This document shows positions 47,389 through 59,208 of a DNA stretch of 64,000 nucleotides, piece by piece. The position numbers and the translations under genes were made by a program. The notes under the pieces are model-generated. The model did no database searches. It was not told where the DNA came from and worked only from the letters and a program-made list of their open reading frames with translations. The DNA is from Phoebastria nigripes. Its lineage: Eukaryota > Chordata > Aves > Procellariiformes > Diomedeidae. Each line of letters starts with the position of its first letter. The first letter of the stretch is position 1. The stretch is from the NCBI GenBank assembly GCA_035582835.1, contig JAYKAV010003143.1, forward strand, positions 819,870 to 883,869. Direction: 5' to 3'.

Positions 47389-50300
47389 TATATGTATAAT
47401 TATAGGCATACATACGTATGCAAATATATACATTGTCTTCTCTCCAATGGAGGCAGCAATATTAGATCAAAAATATGTTGTAGAGGTTGATGGCAAATTA
47501 AGAGAATGTGAGAGCAGTCAAAAGCAGGTAAAATTGTGTGACTGTTGATTTCTGCATTGCGAGCTCAAGATGATTTAACTGGTAATGACTTTAAGAGAAC
47601 AGCTATACGTTTTCAGTGTAATGCACTGATTTAAAAGAGCATAACCTATTTTAAATAGTGGAAAATCTTGGAAAACAAGGTCTGCACTGGGAAAAAAAAT
47701 CACTGTTAGAGGTTAGTTACAGTACAGTTAGTAGTTACAGAACTACAAANGACTGCTATCTTGGAATGGTTTAGGAAATTCAGTTACAGGTAGAGATGAT
47801 AGAATGGGTTAGCATTTAGGAAATAAAGATTAAATGAAGTGTGTGTAGGGAGTTGAAGGCATTATGTCAAAGTAAGGAACAAGACTAGGACACAGAAAGG
47901 AATCCTGTGCAGGATGGGTGCTTGGAGTGGGAGTTATATTCTGGAGGGAAGGTAAGAGTGGCATTGCCTTGGTAAAGAACTTAAAAAGAGATGGGGACTG
48001 AGAAGCATGAAAAGAGACTGGAATTTGGATAAATGGATGGAAAATGTAGAACTAGGGTAGAGAAGGAGAAGCAAACCACCCAACTTCCTTCTTTGATCCC
48101 TGACATATGTATGTATATTTATTACTCACTCAGTAAAGACTTTGCACTTCTTGAGGTAAAACAATTGCCATGCTGGAATATCAATTTCCAGAAGGCAGTC
48201 TCCCTGGGAGTAACACTACAATCCAAAACCTTTCTAATATGCTACGATTGAACTGTGTTGCATGAATTGACCCCTTTCTGAAGAATGGTATTCACAATAC
48301 TTATCCCAGAGTACAGCTTGACTAGCTTTTAGTTAAATGGGGAATAGGATAAATGATTGTTTTGCCAGAACTCCAATTTAATATCTTATAGATATGCTGA
48401 ACAGTTTGAAAGAACTGTCTGTCCACTTTCCATTGTTGGAAATTCTTTATAGCAGATACTAAAAATGTGTATGAATTTATTGCTTTACTCCCAAACAACT
48501 GCTTTTCTGTGTAGGCTAGCTGCTTCGGAATGAGGAAAAAATGGTGTCCTCTACTCACTCAGAAATGCTGAGTAGCTTAAATCAGAGAAGGTGAGTAAAG
48601 CAAAGAAATCATAATATTATAAAGGTCTGCTCCTGCTTCTCAGGGAGAGCTTGATCGCTGAGTTAAATACATGCTTCTGCACCTTCAATGTGCTCAGAAA
48701 TGAAAAAGATAATACTGTTAATCAGCAGGCAGAAGGAAAATCCCATTTTAACAGATTGAGCTGTGAGACAGACTGGAGATGTGAAGCTCTTTTATGTATC
48801 CCTNAGGTTCTTATCCCCAAATCTCCTATGTGGAGTACGGTCCCATCACTGTGTATACCATCAAGACCAAGACTTTTGTTGGGTAACCTTTCTACTTAGT
48901 CTGTATAGGCTGTGAAGACAGTCCTAGCCTTGTCCTGTACTATGCTTCAAGTATGGGAAAAAAACCCTATTTATGTTTATCTCAATCTTGACCTTTGCTT
49001 GAGATTGAAAAGGAAAGAGGAATGAGACTTGCTTATTATTTTTACCGTGAACTTTGTTCAGATTCTGTTTATTTTTGCTTGAATATCTTAGACAAAGGCT
49101 GGTGTTTTGGCTCTGCATTTACACTCTGGTTCCATGATGTGTGTAAGACAGTGCATGACCTTTTTCTTAGCAGAATGAAAGATAAATACAGCCTGATATG
49201 TCGAAGTAATCCACTACAACAAGGAGCCTCATCAGCATGATCATCATCTGCTTTGGTGTTTAAGTTTAATGAGGAAACTTGTTCAGTTGCACATAGTCAA
49301 TCTGAAAACAATAAAGGCATAACTGCTATGAGCTAAACTATTAAAAAAATTAAGATCCTCGTTTAATTTGTTAAAAACAAGGAGAAGGGATAGACATATG
49401 GCCACCCACTTAGTTGTGCAAATTGTAAGAAGTGAAAATAACTTGTGACAGAATTGCCTGAAGGTTTCGTTTAGCCCGTCGCACATGGCCTCAATAACAC
49501 TGTGAAACAGTTTCTTTTACCCCCTCCAACCTACCCAACCCGTTCTGCTACGAAATCTGCAAAGCATTTTTCAAATTAAATATGCACTGTTTTCCTTTTA
49601 AGTTTCAGGAGCAAGTGGCTGAGAAAGACATGCTGAGAGATTGGAAACAATCTGCATCGGCAACAAAGGGAGATGCCTGCTGCTTTGCAAGCAACACAGA
49701 AAATATGCCAGCCGTGCAGAGAGCTCTGTGGCAGTAATTCCAGAGTCGACTGATGTTTATTTGTACTGTGCACTAGCCTTTCTCAGACCGCTATGGGGAG
49801 GAGGGTGGATTTGAGGGTCCTTGGAAAACTGTTGCAGTACAGGTTATATTTTATTAGCACNTTGTCTGGGATTTGGAACTGACGTTTGGCTCTTAAGCCT
49901 AGATAATGAGCTTTTTGGAAGTGCTGTGCCTTACTTCCCCGTGCAAGTGTAGGTGAATGGGTATGTGTTTGGTGCAGCTTTTACAGCTGGGGATTTGACT
50001 GCTCAACACACCGTTATCAAAACTGTCATTCTGTCATAGTGGAAGAAATTAAATAGGGCCATTTGTACGTTCTGATGAAGAACTGATAGTGTCAGAAATA
50101 ATCTTGGCTGCCATTTTAATTTATGATAGAGGAGCGGCTTTTGCATCCTAAATAAGCACAGATCACTTAACCAAGTCAAGCAGTCAGCTGGTAAAACTAT
50201 CTGACAGAGCAAGAAATGAATACAAGGAATGAATCACAAAAACGGTAGGGATGTCATAACTGGATCATTCAAGAAAGATAATGCATGAGCTTTGTGGAAG

Positions 50301-52767
50301 AGAAGAGTATGAACTTCACGTTTCTTGTGGAGACATAAAGTACTTGAAAGAAGACAGTGGATAGTTAATACATGTCTATAGTCTAGATGGATAGGAAGGC
50401 ATAGGGGAAAGTCCAGTAGTTGCTTCTGTTTTGCTGCTGTATACATCCTTCTAAACTTTTTCTGGGTTCATATAAATGTACTTACTCAGGCTTGAAAGAC
50501 TTGACTACAGCCTGTCTTAAACAGTGTTATGTAGGAGCCGCTCCCTGATCCATACACAGTTTACTGATCTCTCCGCAGGGTTTACCTATATTAAATTGTT
50601 CAAGACAGCCAGGTGTCCAGAGTAGGTGTCAGTCAAGGAGGAGCCAGGACTGTGCCAGCAGACCCCTGTCAATGGGTGTTTTCTGGCTACTCCACAACAC
50701 TCGCAGTGGGAAGCAGTGGCCCTCAGGACTGCTGCAATGCTGCATTGTGATCACAGGCTGGGGAATGAGGGGGCTGGTTCCTCCCAAACCCTGCCAGGCT
50801 GTTGCTGGGAACATTCCCCAGGTTGAGGAGCTTGGTTTTAGTGAGCTAATGAGCAGGTAGCATTGCAGGGGTGTAGCATATTAATAGTTTGAGAGGGCGC
50901 TATAAACTCTCTCTTACAGCCAGGAAGAGATTAAACATGTAAATGATGTAACCTAATGCGAAAAAAGGGCAATGTTCCAGAAAATATTCTAGCCTTGCTT
51001 TTCTTTTCTAGCCTTGCTTTTGTATTTCTCAACATTGATTAACAACCAAGCAGTGAGAGAAGGGATGACATTTCTAAATGGGTGTCAAAAAGAAAGCAGT
51101 GTGATGCTCTAGATCTTTGCACTGATATTTAACCTTTCTACTATCAAACGGCTGAGGTTTACATAGTCATAAATAAGATAGAACTATTGGACGTTTCATC
51201 ACTTAGATGATAATGTGAGGCGCTTAACGGATGGATGAAAGGTTTCCTGAAAAGCTTCAGTACTTCTGTGGTGGCTAAAGTGAATGTGCATCACGGCTGT
51301 GTAGATCTGCAAGTGATAGCGACAGATACTGAAAGTCCAATGCCCAGTCCTTCAGCTTCTCTGTGACCATCCTCTGTTAGATAGAAAAAACACAGCTACT
51401 TTGAATTGCACACAATATGGTTTTTGATAATTGAGTCAAACAGAAAAGAAGGTGGTGCAGTGCAGATGCAGGAATTCACGTACAAATGTAGTTGTGGAAA
51501 ATAGCCAAGGCTAGCTATTACCCTCCTTGCTTTGCCCCTGTGTTCTTTATCAGCTGCCTGTGTTGAAATTAGTGTTGAGAAGATTTTAGAAACACAAAAC
51601 AATACAAAGAACAAACTTAGTAAGTTACATAGGAGTTGAGGAAACTATCAAACTTCATAGCTGGCTGATAGAAAAACAGAAATCAGCATAGACTTAAAAT
51701 ACACAAGAAAGTTAGATTGTTTCATTCTCTTGTGCTTTGATACACTGCACCAATATAAATGGTTTTATGTAATCACCAATTTAAAAAGAGCTGGCAAGAC
51801 AGTAAATGTAATGCTAGAATTTTATACCAGATCCTTTTGTAATTTCTCTGTTGATGTAACTCAGAATTGTCAATCCTATAGAGTATTAAAACAAACAAAA
51901 AACCCGTTTTGTCCCAAGAGTCAGAGGGCTGGCTTAAAATAAGATTATTTTTCTTACTAGTTTGTCTCCCTTGTCTTCCCTAGTATGATTTAACACTTTT
52001 AGTTGGCAATCACATTATATTTTTAAGTTTTCATCTGCAATTAGGAAGGCTGGATTTTTAATTACTTTTTTTTAATAGTAAGAACAGGTAATAATTTGAC
52101 ATCAGGGGCTGATATTAAAAAGATAAGCCAAAAAATGAAACAGAGGTTTGTAGTAATTTGAGGTTGTCATCTTGAAACTTAGTACCAATATGAGGAAACG
52201 GTGCAGCTATAATTAAGAATAGGTTTCAAAAAAAAGGGTTTCAAAATAGTGGAAAGTACATAAACTTAACTTAAATATCTTCAGTTGTCAAACATTTGCT
52301 GTCATATTACATGGCTGGGTCTGTCTACTCAAAACGTTTCTTGACAGTGAATGCTTCAGCTGGAAAACATTTGCAGACAATATGCTGATAGTGGATATAA
52401 CATGCTTTGGCTTTACACAGGGCCCTAAAACTATTGTTTCTTTTGCATCTGATGCAGAATTTCTCCTGGAAATAGGTGGCTTAGGGAAGCAGCTTAGGAA
52501 GAAGCAACTATAAGTTTTTCTGTTTCTTCAGGAAAGTTTATACAGCATTTGGTTGTATATGCCAAGAAGCCAAGTCTAGGTGAAGAAGATTCAACTATCC
52601 CCAATGTATAAAGCTACACTATTTAGTGTTGTGCTAAAATTATTTTAGCTTAGGTTAATCATGCCTGTTCGCATTAAAACAGTGTCTTGCTTTTTCATGC
52701 CTTTCTGATTAAATACTGTCTATTCATTGTGCTCCAGAGCCACATAACATTATTCAGACTGATTTTG
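47389..52767. other. Unique noncoding sequence with one exon-like stretch
   Basis: Mostly AT-rich. It includes an acceptor-like site followed by 42 open codons at 49,609-49,737, treated as a finding rather than a gene. A local duplication of TCTAGCCTTGCTTTT occurs at 50,988-51,021. N calls are at 47,750, 48,804 and 49,861. Confidence 0.55.
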
Positions 52768-52783
52768 TTTTTTTTTTTTTTTT
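52768..52783. repeat. T16 homopolymer
   Basis: Sixteen T followed by CCTTTTT. Confidence 0.9.
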
Positions 52784-54050
52784 CCTTTTTATGCATAAAG
52801 CTGAATCCAGTGCTTTTACCACAGATGTGCAGAGGCTTCCTAAATTTCCAAAACAATGTTGACACTGACAAAAATACTGGGAGGGGTTGGGGGAGGACAG
52901 CTCCATGTTCTGGGAAGTGACTCCTGTGTCTTCCATATCTGATATCAGGAGCAAGCAGTGTCTGGGGCTAATGCTGGGCTTCTCAGGGAGGTTGAATCTG
53001 CATTGATAGAAATAGCTGCTGTGCTAGTTAAATTCCACATCGGGATTGTAATGTCACACACCATCTTCTGCTAGACCATTCCATCTAGAGTAGTTTGTGA
53101 CTGTAAAAGCACTGGAGTTACGTTTTCCCCTTTCATTGTAATTTAGAAAGTCATCTGTGGTCTGAGTCCAGTTACGCTCTGCGTCGTTGCGATGTTTTTA
53201 TTCATGACACTGCTTGCAGGGGGAAAAGCCATGCAGAGTTCTCCAGGATGTAGTCCACGGTATATAGCATGTCCCCATGTTAAAACAGCTGATAGCACAC
53301 AACTCGTGAGGAAGAGAAATACGTGGAAGTGGAAACTGAGAAACAGAGTGAAAAGGAATTTTTCTTCTCCTGTTCTACTTCCTATAGGTAAAGCCCTTAA
53401 ATTATTGAGCTCCAACTGACCTCCAGCTCTACTCATTCTTTGTCGTCTTGTTAGACTCTGAATTGTTAATAACACATAGTTCAAAATTCACCCATAGACC
53501 CAGCAGACCTTTTGCCTGGCGTGGGAAATGTGTTTAGGAGATTCTGAGGGCTCTGTTGCCCCCGGAGCATTGGCTGGTATGGTGTGTGCACCGACTGTGT
53601 GGTGGGATCACAGCTATGCAGACCCCCCTACTTCACCTAGACGTAGCAACAAAAGTTGAAGAGCCAGGATATTGACTTTTAGGGGGTGGTTTCTGTGCTA
53701 GCTGTCTTGCAGCAATATAAAGCACAGTTTTAGGAGAAAGGGGCACTGGTTAGCGGGAAGCAGGGTTCTCTGGGCTGAAAGTCAGATAAACTTGGCTCCC
53801 TTGTTGCACTTGTATTTGCAATTCTTGTGCTACTGATGTTTATTCTGGACCTTTGGTATTTCNGAGTGCTATTATATTTTAAACTAGTGCCAACTTTGAT
53901 TACAAAGACAGCTTCAAAAAATTGGAAAATTACAGTCTCACACACACTCACACCTAAAGCGAAAATAGTTCATTTAGTCAGGCTACAAATAATTTTTTTT
54001 TTTCATTTCAGACTTTTAAATACAATGTGTAGACATTTTAATGCCTTCCT
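52784..54050. other. Unique noncoding sequence, no gene seen
   Basis: A G-rich segment is at 52,879-52,896. The 113-codon minus-strand frame at 53,143-53,484 is not recognised. An N is at 53,863. Confidence 0.6.
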
Positions 54051-54052
54051 CA

Positions 54053-54072
54053 TTTTTTTTTTTTTNTTTTTC
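54053..54072. repeat. T-run with an unresolved base
   Basis: About 18 T interrupted by N at 54,066, so the true length is uncertain. Confidence 0.9.
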
Positions 54073-54128
54073 CTACCATGGAATTAACAAAGTTTTGTCC
54101 CATCACTTTTTCTTCTTGCCACTTTGTA

Positions 54129-54147
54129 ATTCCTCAAAATGAGGAAT
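54129..54147. repeat. Hairpin, 8-bp arms, 3-nt loop
   Basis: ATTCCTCA and TGAGGAAT are perfect reverse complements across AAA. It is followed by AAAAAAC on the plus strand rather than a T-run. Confidence 0.9.
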
Positions 54148-55326
54148 AAAAAACAAACGTAGAGAATGAAAAAAAGAAAAAAAGGAAAATGGAGAATTGG
54201 GGAAGAGAGAGTGGGAGCTATTATTTTCTCCTGTTGTGCTTAGTAACAGGAAAACAGGGGGGACCAACGTTTTTGGAATTTTTAATCTTAATGAGAAATA
54301 CAAAACTTTCATGAAACCTGGTTTTGAAGGCAGACCATTTTCAAATTAAATTTCCCTCAGCTCTAGCTCTAACAGCTTTTGCTTTCACCTGTCAAATAAC
54401 AGGAGGCTTTAAAGGCTGTTGATTCGCTCCAATCCAACAGCAGTTACAAGATGTGACTTCAAGCATTTTCAAGTAGTCTTTTTAGGATCAGCTTAATTGA
54501 TGTCCTACAGGACTGTGGATGTAGTTAAAGTTAAGTACGTGATTAAGTGGTTTGTTGGAACCAAGCCAGAACACTTAACACCTTGCACAATCCACTTCTT
54601 AGTCTGAATATGTGTAATATGCAGTCATGGGGAATTGTCTCTTTCTTCTAACAAAAGAGAAACTTTCCTATTCCAAACCCACTGCTCTTCTTTGATTTTG
54701 TTCTTTAAATGTACTCTCCTTCTAAGCCCACCTCTCCTTGAACTCCCCTTCTAAACATAAAAATACTGAAACACATATGCTCTTTATTTTTTGACTGTGC
54801 ACAGGTGAATGTTTTCCTCTCTCCAGCTGCGTAGAAACCAAATGTCAGCTCAGCAAAGTTACTTTTTTTTTTTTCTAATTGATATTCCAAAATGGCTTTT
54901 CCATAGGACTCTTTGTTAAAAGTGAATAGCTGGGGAAAAAAAAAAAGAAATAAAAAAAGAGGCTCATGCCTTTTCTATTATGATCATTTTTTCACAGTAG
55001 ACTGTAGCATACATGTTGCTTTCCTGGGACACTGATAGTTTGCTTAGGTGTTTAGAATGTGATAATGCTGGTTTGCATTTACAAGGACTAATAACAGGGA
55101 TCCAGGAATAGATAAACATGACGGGGGATTTCCATCGCCTTAGCCAGCTATTCAGAAAGTGGGAGAATTAAACAATACTTACAGTATGTTTTAACAATAA
55201 AAAATCCTGGACAACTGGACTTCAGCACTGCTTGTTCTGCAGTTAATTTTGGATAGGAAAAGTTCAAGCAATTTTGGCGCTCTCATCGGGTGGGATCCTG
55301 GGATTAATTATTATTCAGTAATCAAA
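54148..55326. other. Unique noncoding sequence, no gene seen
   Basis: Two sub-segments (54,360-54,600 and 55,020-55,310) are free of low-complexity sequence and look like possible conserved noncoding elements. No gene was recognised. Confidence 0.55.
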
Positions 55327-55356
55327 TTTTTTTTTTTTTTGTTTTGTTTTGTTTTT
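55327..55356. repeat. T14 plus TTTTG microsatellite
   Basis: A T-run followed by GTTTTGTTTTGTTTTT, the reverse-strand equivalent of the AAAAC tract at 39,543. Confidence 0.9.
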
Positions 55357-58354
55357 GATAGGAATGCTGTGAGAGGAAAAGCTATTACATTGTCATATTG
55401 TTTTAAAGGCTGAGAGTTTTTGTTTGGACGACTCCATTATAAAGGTTTTGCTCATCCTTTGCCAATTAGGTAGAGTCTCTGTTTTCAGCAAAAGTTTCTT
55501 GTGTTCCTTGCCTCATCATCTGAGAAGGTGCAACTGCAAATCGTTATTTTATACTTACATGACTGCGTGATAAAGTTAGCTGGCACACAGCATGAAGACA
55601 ATAAATCTAAAGCTTTTATATTTAAAAGCATTTTGCTTTTATTAACCTTTGTTAGTTAGAACAACTGCTATGCTTCAGAGGTACCAGAGAATTTCATCTC
55701 CTCCAACTCCTCTATTATAACAGCTGAGCTATATATTTTTTCTGGTATGTAAGCAAAAGCATGCTCAGCTCTCTGGCTGCAAGTATTTAACAAAAAGCAG
55801 AATTTAAAGACAAACTGTGATACCTTTATTTGCACTGCAGAAAATTTTACTGTGTGACTAGTGCTAGTACAGTCTACCAGAACCCAGCCTTTCCTCCAAA
55901 CTACAAATCTGATACTCTTGCTGGATTCGGATCTGGATTAAGAGAAAAAAAGAAAGTCCCTATGCAGTTCGCTGCTTCAAGGAACATATATATCTTTTCC
56001 TTGACTGTCTGGAGCAGGTAATCTCCTCAGTTTTGCTATTGCCAGCCAGTATCCCTTTGCTGCATTCACTTTCATTACTCACTTTTGAGCAATCCTGGTG
56101 ATGGAGATTTTTCACTTTAGCCCAAACTTGTTTGTAACTGTAAGGGAGAAGTAGGGGAGCTCGAAGGAAGGTGATGCTGGAAGAAGTGAGGACTCAAGAG
56201 TGTTGGTGCAACTGTTACTTGTACCTTTGCATGGTTTTCTCTCAAATCATAAATGTGTTCTGTGTAGAAATTATTTCCCTTTGCAGCTGTTGTATTTCCT
56301 GGTGAAGCGATGTGGAAGCTGTACAGAACCCAAGTAGCAGTCTGGGAAAGAGGTTCTCTACAGACATGATGACAAGTTTTGATTTTTGCAATAAAAACTT
56401 GCAGATGTGTTAATTTTATAAAATAATTCTGCATCAGCCTTATCTTGAACATGCTTCCATGTTAGGAAACATAAATTCTTGTACATTTTTATTGGATTCT
56501 TCTGTATCTTTTTAGAAACAAAATGCCTGTTTTTTCTGTGAGAGTGACCTGCAAATATACCCATTCTGTTGAGACCTCTGCTCAGGGTGGGATTCTCAGA
56601 ATAATGTGCCTACGTTTTTCTTAAGATCGGGATCACTCTGATATGAACAGGGAAGACGTTCTGAACTGTATTTTGCATTCCAAAGATTTACTGAGGTCTT
56701 GCAAAAGTAGCTAGCTTTTTCCTGAATTGCTTTGCTGTCCCTCTTTTCCAGTAACTTTGTCCTGTTGATAAGAGGTAGCAACCGTTTCAGTGCAGCAGTT
56801 GCTACTTCTGTCTTTGAGATGGCTACACATCACATTTTTTCAGTTTCTTGTTGACTGATACACATACTGTTCCTTAACGGGAGTCCTGAGTCTTTACCCA
56901 CTTANCTTCTACTGCTTGCGATTTTTCTTAGAGAAGTAGGAACATTTTTTATGCTAGCTTCTATGTTTTTATGTTAGCTTCTACACTTGTTTCCAATATA
57001 AAAAGGAAAAATGGCCTGTATTGTTTTCTAACTGATAGTTCATTAATCTTTCTCTGAGATCCTGTCTTCTCTGAATAATTGTTTTGAGATAACAGCGGGT
57101 ATTGTCATGTTTGTCAACTCCCTGCATGTTAAGCTGGCCCTCGCTAACATTGTAGCCAAGTGGTGAAACTATTCATAGTTCTTGCATCTTTTTCCCCAAA
57201 TTCTGAGCACTTTTGCAGTTCATGATGTTGGCTACAGCGTATTTTTTTTGTAATTCTGACTTTGAAATCTGTATGTCTTTTTACCTCATTTGATTTTCTT
57301 AGAGCATTTTGGATTTTTACTAATGTCTGTAATGGCAGAGGACCATCCCTCTTCCAGAAACCAGCTTATTTTGCACGGCAAGTTCCACATGCCTTGTCAA
57401 GGGTTAGCTCTGGGTNATTTAATAGTGTCTACTGGAGTGGTTTGATCCCAGTTGTGATGCCTGGTCTGTTACCAGAGCCAGTTGTAGGTGCTTGTCTCTG
57501 CAGGCTTACACTGGCAGCACACAGTTCTGTGTTATTGCCTTCTTACTGTACTCTGTTGAAAAATGTATGTCTCTTACATTTCATTTTTTTGCATGGAGTG
57601 CAAAAAAAAAGTTTGCCATTTCACAGTCAGCTTCCTCTGAATGAACTAAAACCTCCCCCAAATCTCAAATGCTTCAACGTACGCCACTGTCAGGCACCTT
57701 CTGGCAGGCTCCCGTGATGCTCTTCTCAGATGAGGCCACTGACAAGCGACCGTTGAAGAGAAAAAAGATAACATACGTTACATGAATAAACTACTCATTC
57801 ATTACTGATATGGGGCTAAAGAATCAATATGTATCTTATCCCTGCAGTCAACATAAAAAAACACCATAAAAAATGATTCTGTGTTTTCAACAGGACTGCA
57901 TTAAAAACCGGGTACTTGTTCATTCATTTTAATGGTGGCAGCCAGTAAAGGGAGATACTCGTGTGTTAGCATCCTAATGGTGGTTTTCAAGTATTTTATA
58001 TTAACTAAATTGAACTAATACATCTTAAAAAGAAATCTGTTTTGCCTGTCAAGACAGGAGTATGAAAGCAACTGATTCACTGCATAGCTGGAAAATAGCA
58101 GAATGTCAAAGGCGGCTCCTGCAAATGCGTTGGGAGTCAGCGAGTGTTGCTTTTGCAGATATTCTTACACATGCGGTTAAACTGCATGGGCAGATAGATA
58201 TTTTCGGGAAATTAAATTGCCATGAGGTGGTGGAGACAAGGCTGGCATTATTCATAGATATTGAACGGTGATCAGTAAAGCTTGTCTCACTTCTTGGACT
58301 TTCTCAGCTGGAATAATTTATCTACAGCTGCTATGCAGGAAGACTTGCTTTACT
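55357..58354. other. Unique noncoding sequence, no gene seen
   Basis: A 151-codon plus-strand frame at 57,262-57,717 (with N at 57,416) is not recognised and has no splice context. A direct duplication of a roughly 21-bp unit (TTTTTATGYTAGCTTCTA) is at 56,945-56,984. The segment 58,030-58,280 is CpG-bearing and a regulatory-element candidate. Confidence 0.55.
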
Positions 58355-58375
58355 AAAAAAAAAAAAAAAAAAAAA
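58355..58375. repeat. A21 homopolymer
   Basis: Twenty-one A preceded by TTTACT and followed by GTCTG. Confidence 0.95.
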
Positions 58376-59179
58376 GTCTGTTTTGTCTGTACTAAAGTTC
58401 ATATACCAGAATTAATTTATTTTAACCTGGGCCATGCTGATAGTGCTCACTGCGTGTTTCGTCTGCTTCCTCCAATGCATACTAATGCTGGAGCTCAGTA
58501 GAAAAGTTTTGGGAGTGCGATGCCCCAGCTGGTAGCATGAAGGCCTTGGGAGAACAGGGGTGCTGGGACTGTCCTGACAGCCTGGTGGCAATTCCTTGGC
58601 TTGGGTTATTCCCTGATGAATAAAATGGATTATCAACTCTAGCAGGTGCCCTTTGAAAGCCAGACACAGCTGAATTTTGCACCTAGAGTAGCCCAACCCT
58701 AGAGTGCTCGCTGTTCCTCATCGTTTTTTATCCTCCCATGACACTTGATGTTGGTATTTCACGTATTTCATCTGTTGGGCATGCTGGGTGTTCCCGTCTC
58801 TGGCCTGTAGTGCGGATTGAGGGGAGGAAGCCAGAGGAGGAGGTGGGGAGTGTGTTAGGTGATCTGTCTTCTCTGGACCCTTACATGGTTGCCTGTAGTT
58901 GAAGGTGGCTGGCCCAATGCAGGTGATTCTTTTCCATTTTATTAAAAAACGCATATATGTTTAAGAACAATGAGATAACGGGCCTAAATATGCTGCTCTG
59001 TGGAATTTAAAAGGAAATAGGTTGGTCCCATTACCTCAACCATTATATAAGATGAAATAGATTTTGACATCTGGTGTCTGATTGTTCCTGTGAAGGCAGA
59101 TTTCTCAATTTCTTGCTGTAAATGTTTAAAAATGCCATGTCATAAGAGCAGTCCTTTTATATTCCTTCCGATGTTGGGG
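58376..59179. other. Unique noncoding sequence, no gene seen
   Basis: Moderately GC-rich between 58,500 and 58,900. Overlapping frames on the minus strand have no domain. Confidence 0.6.
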
Positions 59180-59208
59180 TTTTTTTTTTGGTGGTNNNNN
59201 TTTTTTTT
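59180..59208. repeat. T-rich tract with a five-base gap
   Basis: T10, GGTGGT, NNNNN (59,196-59,200) and T8. The five N are the only multi-base gap of the window and probably mark an unresolved low-complexity tract of unknown length. Confidence 0.9.

Noticed and set aside
49515..49560. CCCCTCCAACCTACCCAACC resembling a CR1 3' end
   Set aside because: The diagnostic GTTGGACTAGATGA block upstream is absent and the terminal repeat does not fit.
57262..57717. 151-codon open frame on the plus strand
   Set aside because: It contains an N and shows no recognisable domain, start context or splice signals. A frame of this length is plausible by chance in this window.
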